From assembly GCF_001404515.1 (NCBI RefSeq), contig NZ_CXWE01000007.1:248001-312000 (forward strand): DNA of 64,000 nt. Reading direction: 5' to 3'. Positions within the stretch are counted from its first letter, which is position 1. Each line of letters begins with the position of its first letter. The position numbers were made by a program, and so were the translations under genes. The notes beneath the pieces were generated by a model. The model was not told the origin of the DNA. It ran no database searches and saw nothing but the letters and a program-made list of their open reading frames with translations. Shown in pieces: positions 44,400 to 53,114 of the stretch. This DNA is from Roseibium album (GTDB lineage: Bacteria; Pseudomonadota; Alphaproteobacteria; Rhizobiales; Stappiaceae).

Positions 44400-45113
44400 A
44401 TGAAATCTGTCGCTTTGGTTGTATTTGTTCTGGTGTTGCTTTCGTCTCCATTGAGCGCAATGGAACAAATTGTTGTAATGGAGATTCCAAACGTCGCGGA
44501 ACGGGACAGTTCAGGCTTGTATGACCGTGTGCTCACAAGGGTGCTGGAAAAGTCTGAACTTGAGGTCCTTGTCGAATATTTGCCCATGAACAGGGCGATA
44601 AAGGAATTCGAACGCGGCAATTATTCCTGTGTCTACCCGATCGGATTTCGTGGGGTGACAGACGTCGGCACCTCGAGCGTGTTGGTAAATTATTTCAGTT
44701 ATCAATTTTTCTCGCTGAATTATCCCCGAATGGCAATTGAAGAGATTGTGGCGGGAGACTACGCGGTCGCTGCTCTGGATTTCGAGGAAACCAGACGTTT
44801 GGCGCAGCAGATGGGTCTGGATGTCGACATCTATGTTTCGTCAAACCGCAATTTGGCAAATATGCTGCGTATGGAGCGGGTCGATTTCATTTTTTCCATA
44901 AGCCCGGATTTTCCGCTTGAGTTCGAAGATCAGCATGCGCCCGCTGAACTGATACGAAACGGGGATGCCTTCGAACAAACGCCCGACGGTTTCATTTGTT
45001 CCGATGATCAGGCGGGAGAGCGGATTCTTCAGAGTTTCAACAGGGCCCTGGCAGAGATGACCAGTGTTGGAGAATTACGGAGCATTATGGGCCCCCTGTA
45101 TGAAGAACGTTGA
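44400..45113 (+). CDS. Orphan periplasmic solute-binding-like protein (SBP type 3)
   Basis: A 237-residue protein with a signal peptide ending near PLSA and a mature part shaped like a small bacterial extracellular solute-binding protein (family 3): SGLYDRVLTRVLEKS, YLPMNRAIKEFERGNYSCVYP and MLRMERVDFIFSISPDFPLEF. No ABC partner lies nearby, so it may serve a distant transporter or act as a sensor. The start and upstream 150 bases are AT-rich with a weak ribosome site. Confidence 0.7.
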   Translation: MKSVALVVFVLVLLSSPLSAMEQIVVMEIPNVAERDSSGLYDRVLTRVLEKSELEVLVEYLPMNRAIKEFERGNYSCVYPIGFRGVTDVGTSSVLVNYFSYQFFSLNYPRMAIEEIVAGDYAVAALDFEETRRLAQQMGLDVDIYVSSNRNLANMLRMERVDFIFSISPDFPLEFEDQHAPAELIRNGDAFEQTPDGFICSDDQAGERILQSFNRALAEMTSVGELRSIMGPLYEER

Positions 45114-45275
45114 GTAGCGGCGAACAGGAAACATGCCGATAAAACGCGGCATGAGTGTCTGCATCTATTGAGAACATCGGAACGCCCGACGGTTCGGTCT
45201 CCGTTGGTTCACTTTCCTGTCCGCCCATCCTGAGGGGACGCCTGGAGAACGGCTCTCAAGATAGGTGGGTTCTAT

Positions 45276-46559
45276 TCAGGTAAGGGCGGGCTCTTTTGCC
45301 TCCGACCGTGCCTGCTCGGTGGTTTGGTTGCCACCTTCCCCGGGTGAAGAACCCGGGACCGTGCTCGATGGAGGGTTGGAGATTGACGGCGGTTTCCGCC
45401 AGGGCTGGCTCTTGTACCAGGACACCACATAGGCGACCGCAATCAGCGCAAGGAAGCCGCCGAAATTGGTGAACACCTGCGCCAGCCACTCACCGCGGGC
45501 CCATGCCATGTCCCGCAGGATGGCCACGGTCTGTGCAATCACGAGGCTCGCCATGAAGACGGCAAGCGACTGCTGACCGACCTTCTGGACAACACGTACA
45601 AACCCGCCCCACAGCACGCCGTGTCCAAGAAGGCGTTTGCCATGTTCACCCGCGGCAACCCAGGCGACATAGGCAAGGGCAAGGAAATGCATGTAGCGAA
45701 GAATGCCGAATTCGGTCTTGACCCAGAGCGGTCTGATGGCCTCGCGAACTTCCTTTGCCCAGACGAGGTCCAGGTGGTTCGCGCTGTAGACGCGGAAATA
45801 TGCGAAAGGCACCGTGATCACGAGGATTGCAAGGGCAAACAGCACGAGATTTCGGCTGACAGGCGGTGCCGGGATCCAGCCGCGCATGAATGCAAATCCG
45901 GTGAAGAAGAGCATCTGCCATGCGAAGGGGTTGAAGAACCACTTGCGGTCCGACCAGGGTTCTGCCGGAAGGTCGAGCAAACCGAATTGTGAGGCCAGCC
46001 ACAGACCGATTGAAAAGGCGAATGCACCGGGCACCGAGTAACGTGAAATCAGCATGATGGCCGGCATCAGCGCCAGGATCACCACATACATTGGCAGGAT
46101 GTCGAAGTAGTTGGGTACCCAGGTCATCGTCATCAGACCCGGCAGGGCAATCTCCGTCTTGTTGTAAAGATGCCAGAGGTTCAGTGAATTGACATAGTCC
46201 TGCGTCAGGCCGCAGCAGTCGTTCAGGAACCCGCTTTCGTGGACCATCACCAGTCCGACCGCAACGACCAGAAACTGTCCGATAAATGCCCAGTAGACCT
46301 GCCACATCCTTTGCGCGATCCTGGCAGCGCCAATACCCCATCCGTAGACATCGAATGTTTTTCCAAATGCCAGGGCGGAGGCCATCCCGGAACAGAATAC
46401 GAAAATTTCAGTCGCGTCTGAAAAACCGAAACGTGCCGGGATCCACAGCGTCCACCAGTTCCAGGGCACGTGGGCGATGAATATGATGAACATGCCGATG
46501 CCGCGAAAGAAGTCGAGTCGCGGGTCGCGCGGACGTTTCGTTTGAGTATGTACGTTCAC
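45276..46559 (-). CDS. OpgC-domain acyltransferase-like membrane protein
   Basis: A 427-residue protein with about ten membrane segments. The N-terminal DPRLDFFRGIGMFIIFIAHVPWN motif region carries the Arg and His of the OpgC/acyltransferase-3 superfamily. OpgC succinylates osmoregulated periplasmic glucans. The C-terminal 40 residues are polar and low-complexity (Pro, Ser, Gly, Glu). No glucan-synthesis genes are adjacent, so the acceptor is uncertain. Confidence 0.85.
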   Translation of the reverse strand: MNVHTQTKRPRDPRLDFFRGIGMFIIFIAHVPWNWWTLWIPARFGFSDATEIFVFCSGMASALAFGKTFDVYGWGIGAARIAQRMWQVYWAFIGQFLVVAVGLVMVHESGFLNDCCGLTQDYVNSLNLWHLYNKTEIALPGLMTMTWVPNYFDILPMYVVILALMPAIMLISRYSVPGAFAFSIGLWLASQFGLLDLPAEPWSDRKWFFNPFAWQMLFFTGFAFMRGWIPAPPVSRNLVLFALAILVITVPFAYFRVYSANHLDLVWAKEVREAIRPLWVKTEFGILRYMHFLALAYVAWVAAGEHGKRLLGHGVLWGGFVRVVQKVGQQSLAVFMASLVIAQTVAILRDMAWARGEWLAQVFTNFGGFLALIAVAYVVSWYKSQPWRKPPSISNPPSSTVPGSSPGEGGNQTTEQARSEAKEPALT

Positions 46560-46604
46560 GTCAAATCCAGAGTATTTCGGTCAAACAGATCCCGGGTGAT
46601 GCGT

Positions 46605-47990
46605 CTAGACCGAGTTCGCAGCTCTCAGGTTCTCGTCTTCCATCACCTGCTCGGCGCGCCGCATCTTTCCGCAGATCTCAAGCCGCTGTTCGGCAAAACG
46701 GTCAAGTGCGCCGCGCTTGCTGCTACGGCTCTTGATCAGCGTTTCAGCTTCTGACGAAAAGCCTGCCCGCAAGCCGGCGTCAATGGTGATGCGTTCGAAA
46801 ACATCCCGCTGTGCATGTGAGCCGCCGATCGTGTGAAGATTGTCACGGGCAGACGTCAACAGCGAAAACGCTGAGGCGTAGTTGCCTTTGCGGTATTGCT
46901 CCAGGCCGAGGCCCGTCGGCAATCCGGCTTCGGCGGAAATCCGGCCGATATCCGTTTCACTCTGCGCGCGTTCTTTCAGGCCGTTCAGCAGCCTGTCGGA
47001 GCCCATTCGGCGTCCACCGTTCAGCAGCGCCAGCAGGTAGTGGAGGTCGGCAAACACATTGCAGCCGTCTTCGGCGCGTTTGTCGGAGAGTTGGGCAATT
47101 TCTTCCCAGCGGGCGCCGACATCGACCCCTTCCAGTTCAAGACGAACCAGCAGCGAAGCCGCATTGGAAATATCCCGGTAGTCGTCTGTCTTGTCTTTGC
47201 GAATGTCTGCATCATAGAGTGCAAGCGCCTTGTCGGCTTCGCCCTGGTCCAGATACATCAGCGCGAGATGCCACCAGACGTGATAACCGAAATTGTTGCA
47301 GTGAGCCCAGCCATCCGGATGGTTTTCAAGCCAGCCGGCACCTTCTTCGGAGCGGCCGGTCATGTCGTGAACGTGCGCGACCGCATGCAGGCCCCAGGCA
47401 TCGTCACGAGCGAATTCCAATCCCTTGCGACCCGAAGCCTCTGCCAGGCGGTAATCGCCGGTCTCCTCAAGGGAAAACGCACTGCAGCCAAGCAGGTAGC
47501 CATAGGCCGGATGCTTTTCGTCGTATGCCGAAAAGACGCGTTCAATGGACTGGCGCATCCCGACGGCATCGCCGAGCACAAAACGGATGGCGTGAATGAC
47601 TTTCATGAGGAACGCGTCTTCGGGAGCGCGCACAAGCATCGCGTCGAGGATGTCCGCGGACCGCGAGGGAAAGCCCTGCATCCAGGTGTCCAGCGCATCG
47701 ATAAAGGCCTGCTCGCGCTCGGTGACCGGAGTGTGTTGTGCCGAGGTCTTGGCAATCGCCAGGCATTCCTGCGATGTTCCCAGGAGTTCCTTGCGACCTA
47801 GCAAAAGACAGAACAGTCCGCGGGCCGCATGGCCAAGAGCGAAATCCGGACTGAGGCTCAGGCATCTTTCAAGATGTTCCGGCGTTGTTTTACCGTGCGC
47901 CAGAAAGGCCAGGACAGTCGCGTTCCAGGCCGCCAAAGCGTCTTGGTCGGAAAGAGTGAGATCATACCCAAATTGATCGCTGAGACGCAT
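46605..47990 (-). CDS. TTC38-like tetratricopeptide repeat protein
   Basis: A 461-residue protein that resembles the eukaryotic TTC38 family and its bacterial homologues. The conserved DAWGLHAVAHVHDMTGR and CNNFGYHVWWHLALMYLDQG segments at about residues 195-250 are the signature. Helical TPR-like repeats cover most of the length. Function unknown. The ATG at 47990 is chosen because the longer reading begins with unrelated residues. It lies 45 bases upstream of the OpgC-like gene on the same strand. Confidence 0.8.
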   Translation of the reverse strand: MRLSDQFGYDLTLSDQDALAAWNATVLAFLAHGKTTPEHLERCLSLSPDFALGHAARGLFCLLLGRKELLGTSQECLAIAKTSAQHTPVTEREQAFIDALDTWMQGFPSRSADILDAMLVRAPEDAFLMKVIHAIRFVLGDAVGMRQSIERVFSAYDEKHPAYGYLLGCSAFSLEETGDYRLAEASGRKGLEFARDDAWGLHAVAHVHDMTGRSEEGAGWLENHPDGWAHCNNFGYHVWWHLALMYLDQGEADKALALYDADIRKDKTDDYRDISNAASLLVRLELEGVDVGARWEEIAQLSDKRAEDGCNVFADLHYLLALLNGGRRMGSDRLLNGLKERAQSETDIGRISAEAGLPTGLGLEQYRKGNYASAFSLLTSARDNLHTIGGSHAQRDVFERITIDAGLRAGFSSEAETLIKSRSSKRGALDRFAEQRLEICGKMRRAEQVMEDENLRAANSV

Positions 47991-48260
47991 GTCTGGCCTT
48001 TTTGTTTCCCATGCTGGCGACTGTCGCACATCGCACTTTCTGAAGCGGATGGCGGCAGTCAACCGAATGAATACTTACCGCTAAAAATCCGCAGCATTCT
48101 CATGAACTGCAAAACACAAAAAGGTGTTGGCAATGTGTAGTGCGCCAAACGACCCTTGGATTGTGAACATATGGCGGTTAATGCAAGGGTAAAGGTCAAA
48201 ATTTCGGCAGTCAGGCACAGTCGACGAAACCGGTATCGGACCGGACAGGAAGCGGAAATA

Positions 48261-49412
48261 ATGGCGGTTACCATTGCGAAGTCTCAAGGCACGGTCATAG
48301 CGGTTGCGACCGGTCTTTTGGCCGTGATCGCAATCGGTGCATATAACGAAGCCGGCATGCGACAGGCTGTCGCAGTGTTGATCGGCGGTGTCGCGGGGCT
48401 CTCTCTTTACCACGCGAGTTTCGGTTTTACGGCTGCCTGGCGCAGGATCGTGACCGAAAAACGTGGCGCGGGCCTCCGGGCGCAATTCGTTCTCATTCTT
48501 CTGACGAGCGTGGTCTCCTTTCCGTTGATTGCCTGGGGCAGTCAGCTTGGCTGGCCCACCGGTGGTTTCGTGTTTCCATTCGGTGTGGCGGCCGCCATTG
48601 GAGCTTTCATGTTCGGACTGGGCATGCAGCTTGGTGGTGGTTGCGGATCCGGTACGCTCTTTACGGCAGGTGGCGGCTCCACCCGCATGATGATCACGCT
48701 TGCAGCCTTTGTCCTGGGGTCTGTTCTGGCAACGGCGCATCTGCACCTCTGGGGACGTCTGCCGAAGTTGCCCGCCATCTCTCTGATAAGGGAATTGGGG
48801 CCTCACGGAGCCTTTCTGCTAACGGCCTGCGTACTTGGTGTGCTGGCCATCGTCACGATCCGGATCGAACGAGGTGCGCATGGCGACCTTGCCACATCAC
48901 GAGCGACGGGATCGTTCCTGACAGGGCCGTGGTCACCGATGCTGGGTGCAGTCATGCTGGCGGTCGTCGGCATCGCAACATTTGTCGTGGTCGGCCGGCC
49001 CTGGGGGATCACGTCGGCCTTTGCGCTTTGGGGTGGCAAGTTCTTCCATGCGATCGGCGTTCCTGTCGATACCTGGCCCTACTGGACGTGGCAACGCAGT
49101 GCACTTGAAAACTCGGTCCTCAGGGACACGACGTCCGTTATGGATTTCGGCGTCATTCTCGGGGCCATGGTCGCTGCAGCGCTGGCGGGCCGGTTTGCTC
49201 CGGTCTGGCGCCTCAGCCGCCGAGACCTGTGGACTGCGATCGCAGGTGGACTGCTCATGGGCTACGGCGCACGTCTTGCCTATGGCTGCAACATCGGTGC
49301 GTATCTGGGCGGGCTTGTCTCCGGATCCCTTCATGGCTGGCTTTGGTTGCTTTTCGGGTTTCTCGGCAGTCTGCTGGGAACCCGATTGAGACTTAAGCTC
49401 GGCATGGGATGA
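48261..49412 (+). CDS. YeeE/YedE (TsuA-like) sulfur-compound transporter
   Basis: A 383-residue membrane protein with about ten segments and the two pseudo-symmetric YeeE motifs: LGGGCGSGTLF near residue 135 and YGCNIGAYLGG near residue 345. The conserved cysteines in these motifs conduct thiosulfate in TsuA. It probably imports thiosulfate or a related sulfur species. AGGAAG precedes the ATG at 48261. A DUF302 gene follows 98 bases later on the same strand. Confidence 0.85.
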   Translation: MAVTIAKSQGTVIAVATGLLAVIAIGAYNEAGMRQAVAVLIGGVAGLSLYHASFGFTAAWRRIVTEKRGAGLRAQFVLILLTSVVSFPLIAWGSQLGWPTGGFVFPFGVAAAIGAFMFGLGMQLGGGCGSGTLFTAGGGSTRMMITLAAFVLGSVLATAHLHLWGRLPKLPAISLIRELGPHGAFLLTACVLGVLAIVTIRIERGAHGDLATSRATGSFLTGPWSPMLGAVMLAVVGIATFVVVGRPWGITSAFALWGGKFFHAIGVPVDTWPYWTWQRSALENSVLRDTTSVMDFGVILGAMVAAALAGRFAPVWRLSRRDLWTAIAGGLLMGYGARLAYGCNIGAYLGGLVSGSLHGWLWLLFGFLGSLLGTRLRLKLGMG

Positions 49413-49510
49413 TCTGAAGACCTCGGACAAACACCCGATTGTGAGGGCCGCGTGAGTTCGTCTGCGGTAACTTGCGGCTCATTTCACTGCCTGGTCACGG
49501 GAGACAGGAC

Positions 49511-49990
49511 ATGCGGGTGCTGGTTGGTTGCGTTTTTCTATTGTTGTGTATGACCGGAATGGTTTTGTCCGACAGCGTCCCTGTCCGGGATGGCTGGCGG
49601 GTGATGCCCACGGAAAAGCCGTATCAGACGCTCGTCGACGATCTGAAGTCGGCCATCAAGGCGGAAAAGATGCTTCTGGTCACCCAGGCTAGCGCTTCCG
49701 GTGGCGCGAAGGGCCGCGGTCTTACGATCCCGGGCAACAGGGTGATGGGTGTCTATCGCAATGATTATGCGATCAGAATGCTCGAAGCTTCCGTTGCCGC
49801 CGGTATTGAAGCACCGATACGATTTTACGTGACGGAGAACAGTGATGGCACGGCAACCCTGTCATGGAAAACGCCCGGCTTCGTTTTCGCGCCTTACATG
49901 GATGAGGGGGGCGAAGCGCTCCGCGAACTCGCGGCAGAGCTCGATGGTGTTTTCCGGACCATCGCTGAAAACGCTGTTGCATCACGGTAA
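49511..49990 (+). CDS. Secreted DUF302 domain protein
   Basis: A 159-residue protein with an N-terminal hydrophobic signal (about residues 3-22) and a DUF302 domain (YQTLVDDLKSAIKAEKMLLVTQ, later VMGVYRNDYAIRMLEASVAAG). DUF302 proteins are small alpha/beta proteins of unproven role that often sit near sulfur-handling or metal genes. The position after the YeeE transporter suggests a linked role. Confidence 0.8.
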   Translation: MRVLVGCVFLLLCMTGMVLSDSVPVRDGWRVMPTEKPYQTLVDDLKSAIKAEKMLLVTQASASGGAKGRGLTIPGNRVMGVYRNDYAIRMLEASVAAGIEAPIRFYVTENSDGTATLSWKTPGFVFAPYMDEGGEALRELAAELDGVFRTIAENAVASR

Positions 49991-50104
49991 CACACTGCAT
50001 TGAATTTGCGTTTCTTTTTGGGGATGAAGCGCGTTTAACCTTGTGATGCCACATTTCAGGCGCGACACTGTTCATGTCGTTAACAACCGAAAGGAGGTGT
50101 GCCC

Positions 50105-50200
50105 ATGTCTAATGAGTATCGGAACGTGGCCCGGGGATCTGGGTGGAATCGAACGGTGCTGGAGCAGCCTCTGGTATCGGACAGTTTCGCCGGGATTTGA
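50105..50200 (+). CDS. Small ORF of 31 codons with a perfect ribosome site
   Basis: ATG at 50105 is preceded by AAAGGAGGT (50090-50098), an exact match to the anti-Shine-Dalgarno sequence, with 6-base spacing. The product is 31 residues, starting MSNEYRNVARGSG and ending SDSFAGI, with no membrane segment. A strong intrinsic terminator follows 31 bases later, giving a short self-contained transcript. It may be a real microprotein or a leader peptide. No homologue is recognised. Confidence 0.5.
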   Translation: MSNEYRNVARGSGWNRTVLEQPLVSDSFAGI

Positions 50201-50231
50201 TCCGGACCTGGGGTCTACGTCGATCTCATGG

Positions 50232-50256
50232 GAGGGCCGCTATGCGGCCCTCTTTT
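50232..50256 (+). terminator. Intrinsic terminator after the small ORF
   Basis: GAGGGCCGC (50232-50240) and GCGGCCCTC (50244-50252) form a perfect 9-bp stem with a 3-base loop followed by TTTT. The mirrored sequence may also serve the convergent SDR gene. Confidence 0.85.
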
Positions 50257-50284
50257 GTTTTGCGGGCAGCCGGAAACAGGCGTG

Positions 50285-51046
50285 TCAGACCAGTCCGGCG
50301 GCTTTGCGCACATCTTCGTCCCGCAAGGAACAGTCGATACCGCGATAGGTGTCGCCAGCCTCCGTGCTGAGCCAGCAGATGGCTTCACCGACCCATTCGG
50401 CGGGGATATGAACGGAAGGGTCCAGCTGGCTGACCGGATTGATGCCGGACGCCTTGATGTCGACCTGCATCTGGGTTGCGACTGTGCCGGGGCTGAGGCC
50501 GATGACACGCAAACCCTTTTCTCCGAATTCCTTTTCCCCGCAGCGGGTCAGCGAGAGCGCTGCTGCCTTTGACGAACAATAGTGGCTCCAACCCTCCAAA
50601 GCGCCGGTTGCAGCACCCGAACTGATATTGATGATCGTGCCTGCGCCTTTTTCAAGCATATGCGGAGCGGCGGCGCGAAGTCCGTGGTAGACACCCTTCA
50701 CATTGACGTCGATCACCGTGCCCCACGCGTCGGGGTCGGACGCCTCAATTCTGGTGATGGGTTCGATGACGCCGGCGTTGTTGACGAGGATGTCGATTGT
50801 GCCGAATGTCTCCACGCATTGCGCGATCGAGCTTTCCACGTCGCGATAGTCGGCAACATTGCATGTGATGGCAATTGCTTCGCCGCCGTTTTCGTTGATA
50901 TCCGCCGCGATCCGCTCGATATCGTCACCTGACCGTGCCGCCAGGGCGACCTTGGCACCGTATCTTGCCAAACTCCGTGCCGCAGCTTCACCGATACCGC
51001 GGCTGGCACCTGTCACCATGGCAACCTGTCCTGACAAATCAAACAT
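50285..51046 (-). CDS. Short-chain dehydrogenase/reductase
   Basis: A 253-residue classical SDR: cofactor site TGASRGIGEAAA near residue 15, NNAGV near 88, Ser in INISSGAATG and the Tyr and Lys of HYCSSKAAA near 155. ARSG after the second strand points to NADP(H) preference. Substrate unknown. The ATG at 51046 gives the usual SDR N-terminus. It is divergent from the ion-channel gene, and the 190 bases between should hold both promoters. Confidence 0.87.
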   Translation of the reverse strand: MFDLSGQVAMVTGASRGIGEAAARSLARYGAKVALAARSGDDIERIAADINENGGEAIAITCNVADYRDVESSIAQCVETFGTIDILVNNAGVIEPITRIEASDPDAWGTVIDVNVKGVYHGLRAAAPHMLEKGAGTIINISSGAATGALEGWSHYCSSKAAALSLTRCGEKEFGEKGLRVIGLSPGTVATQMQVDIKASGINPVSQLDPSVHIPAEWVGEAICWLSTEAGDTYRGIDCSLRDEDVRKAAGLV

Positions 51047-51236
51047 AGAGTGTTCCCGAGTTATATGGACCCGACCGGTCCTTGTTGAACCTGGCGCAAA
51101 CTTAGTGGCAGAAAGCATCGGAATAAACAGCTTGTTTGCAGCAACTTCGTGTAAGAATTACACGAATGCTTGAAAACTGTATTTTAGCGATTTGATGTTG
51201 CGTGCAACATTCCGACTGAAAGACGAGGCACAATTG

Positions 51237-52022
51237 ATGGCGGCTGATAAACCGGTTCTGCAGACTTTGTTTCGTCAGCTCTATTTTGGTCACTCAACCA
51301 GGGCACGGGTGTTCAGATATGTACTCCTGGCCTTCGATCTGATCACGATCGGCTATTTCATCGTGTCTTCCGTGATGGATCCCGAGCGGCACTTTCATAC
51401 GCTTGATTACGCAATTGCCGCTGTTCTCGCGCTGGACTACGTTGCCCGGTTGATTGCCTCCGCGACGCCGGCCAGGTACATATTCAGCTTCACGTCGGTC
51501 GCGGACCTGGTTGTGATTGCTTCTCTTGTTGCCCCGGTTTTTCTGGAGAATTTTGCCTTCCTGCGTATCGTCCGGATGCTCAGGTTGCTGCGGTCCTACC
51601 ATCTGCTGAAAGAGTTGCGTGAAGCGTCGAGCTGGTTCCGCCGAAACGAAGACATTCTGCAGTCAGCTGTCAATTTGGTTGTGTTCATTTTTGTCGTCAC
51701 GGCCATCGTCTTTGTCGTTGAGGATGACCGCAATCCGAACATCAACAACTATCTGGATGCGCTCTACTTCACAGTGACCACGTTGACGACGACAGGCTTT
51801 GGCGACATCACGATGACGGACAGTGTCGGACGCCTGATGACAGTCCTCATCATGATATTCGGCGTTGCCCTGTTCTTGCGGCTGGTGCAGACGATTTTCC
51901 GTCCCTCGAAGGCACAGCTTGCCTGCCCGGACTGCGGCTTGAACCGCCACGACACCGATGCCATCCACTGCAAGCACTGTGGTCGCATGTTGAACATTCC
52001 AACGGAAGGCGCCTGGGATTAG
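51237..52022 (+). CDS. Voltage-sensor potassium channel-like protein with C-terminal zinc ribbon
   Basis: A 261-residue membrane protein with six segments. S4 has regularly spaced arginines (FLRIVRMLRLLRSYH, about residues 108-122). The pore loop has the selectivity filter TTTGFGD near residue 190 between two long hydrophobic helices, as in tetrameric K+ channels. The C-terminal 45 residues hold two cysteine pairs (CPDCG and CKHCG) of a zinc ribbon, which could sense metal or redox or aid assembly. GAGG precedes the ATG at 51237; an earlier ATG (51195) is possible. Confidence 0.85.
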   Translation: MAADKPVLQTLFRQLYFGHSTRARVFRYVLLAFDLITIGYFIVSSVMDPERHFHTLDYAIAAVLALDYVARLIASATPARYIFSFTSVADLVVIASLVAPVFLENFAFLRIVRMLRLLRSYHLLKELREASSWFRRNEDILQSAVNLVVFIFVVTAIVFVVEDDRNPNINNYLDALYFTVTTLTTTGFGDITMTDSVGRLMTVLIMIFGVALFLRLVQTIFRPSKAQLACPDCGLNRHDTDAIHCKHCGRMLNIPTEGAWD

Positions 52023-52142
52023 GTGTTTGTGTCTCGCTGACTTGTGATGACGCCAAGCTGGACAAACGGACCGGAAAAACCATTCTCTTCTGGCAGTCTT
52101 TCCGCGCTGGGCAGACGAAGAAGCGTGTCACAGGAGCCGGTC

Positions 52143-52994
52143 TTGTTTTTTGAAAAGTATCCATCTGCGGTCCGCGCCGCCCTTTTGGCCTCCGCGCTTG
52201 TGGCAGGCCCCGCGTCGGCTGATGACCAGTCCGGGTGTGGCGAAGAGATCCCGTGCAACGTCGACAACGGGGAATATTACATCCACCTGCCTGAAAACCT
52301 GGACGACAGTTCACCGCTCGGTGCGATTTTTTACCTGCACGGCCACCGTGGCAAGGCAGTCAATGCTATCCGCAACAAGGGCTTCCAGCGCATGGCGGAC
52401 GACCTCGGGGTGGCCTTTGTGGCGGTTCAAGGTGTCAACGGTACATGGTCGTTTCCAACCGCTCCCAGAAATCTGCGTGACGAGCCGGTGTTTTTTGACA
52501 CGGTCCTGTCTGACCTGGAAAACCGCTTCGGTATCGACAGGGACCGGACGATGCTTTCGGGATTTTCTTCCGGCGGCTTCATGACCTGGTATATTGCCTG
52601 CGAAGATTCCGATCGTTTTTCGGGTTACGCGCCGATCGCCGGCGCATTCTGGGAACCGCTCCCGGACACTTGCCCCGCAGAAAATCCGTACCTTTTCCAC
52701 GTTCACGGAACCAGCGACACGGTTGTTCCGCTCGCGGGACGCTGGCTGGGAGGAGGCAAGTGGAAACAGGGGGACGTATTTGAAAGCTTCGATGTCTGGC
52801 GGCGCCAGAACGGGCTCGTGGAAGAGCAATCTCAAAAGCTTTCCGACGGCAATCTGGAATGCGAGCGCTGGGCACCGGAAGAAGGGCTTTTCGAGCTATG
52901 CCTTCATACCGGGGGACACAGCGTGGAAGCCAAGTGGATCAAGCGTGCCTGGAACGAACTCGGTACCATCAAGGGCTGGGATCGGAAAAGTTGA
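52143..52994 (+). CDS. Secreted PHB depolymerase/LpqC-like esterase, second copy
   Basis: A 283-residue protein. The start is TTG at 52143, with AGGAG 6 bases upstream; it gives a clean signal peptide ending at PASA. The mature alpha/beta hydrolase has FYLHGH, nucleophile Ser in SGFSSGGF, Asp in GTSDTVVP and His in TGGHSVE. It is homologous to the esterase at 20309-21118 and shares the EI/ET-C-(N/E)V N-terminal cysteine segment, YAPIAGAFW and CERW. Likely a periplasmic or secreted ester hydrolase of unknown substrate. Confidence 0.82.
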   Translation: MFFEKYPSAVRAALLASALVAGPASADDQSGCGEEIPCNVDNGEYYIHLPENLDDSSPLGAIFYLHGHRGKAVNAIRNKGFQRMADDLGVAFVAVQGVNGTWSFPTAPRNLRDEPVFFDTVLSDLENRFGIDRDRTMLSGFSSGGFMTWYIACEDSDRFSGYAPIAGAFWEPLPDTCPAENPYLFHVHGTSDTVVPLAGRWLGGGKWKQGDVFESFDVWRRQNGLVEEQSQKLSDGNLECERWAPEEGLFELCLHTGGHSVEAKWIKRAWNELGTIKGWDRKS

Positions 52995-53114
52995 GTTTTC
53001 ACATTGCCTTAACAGGAATGTGAGGCAAGGTGTTCATCGTGCATGCAGACCGGAGTTGACGGGAAAGGGGCTATGTGCCCATTTCCCCGGATCTTGTCAG
53101 TCTGAAGGTGTTGC

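Noticed and set aside
50130-50155. T-loop-like sequence (minus strand gttcgattccac) suggesting a tRNA
   Set aside because: The flanking bases cannot form a T-stem and no acceptor or anticodon arms are present.
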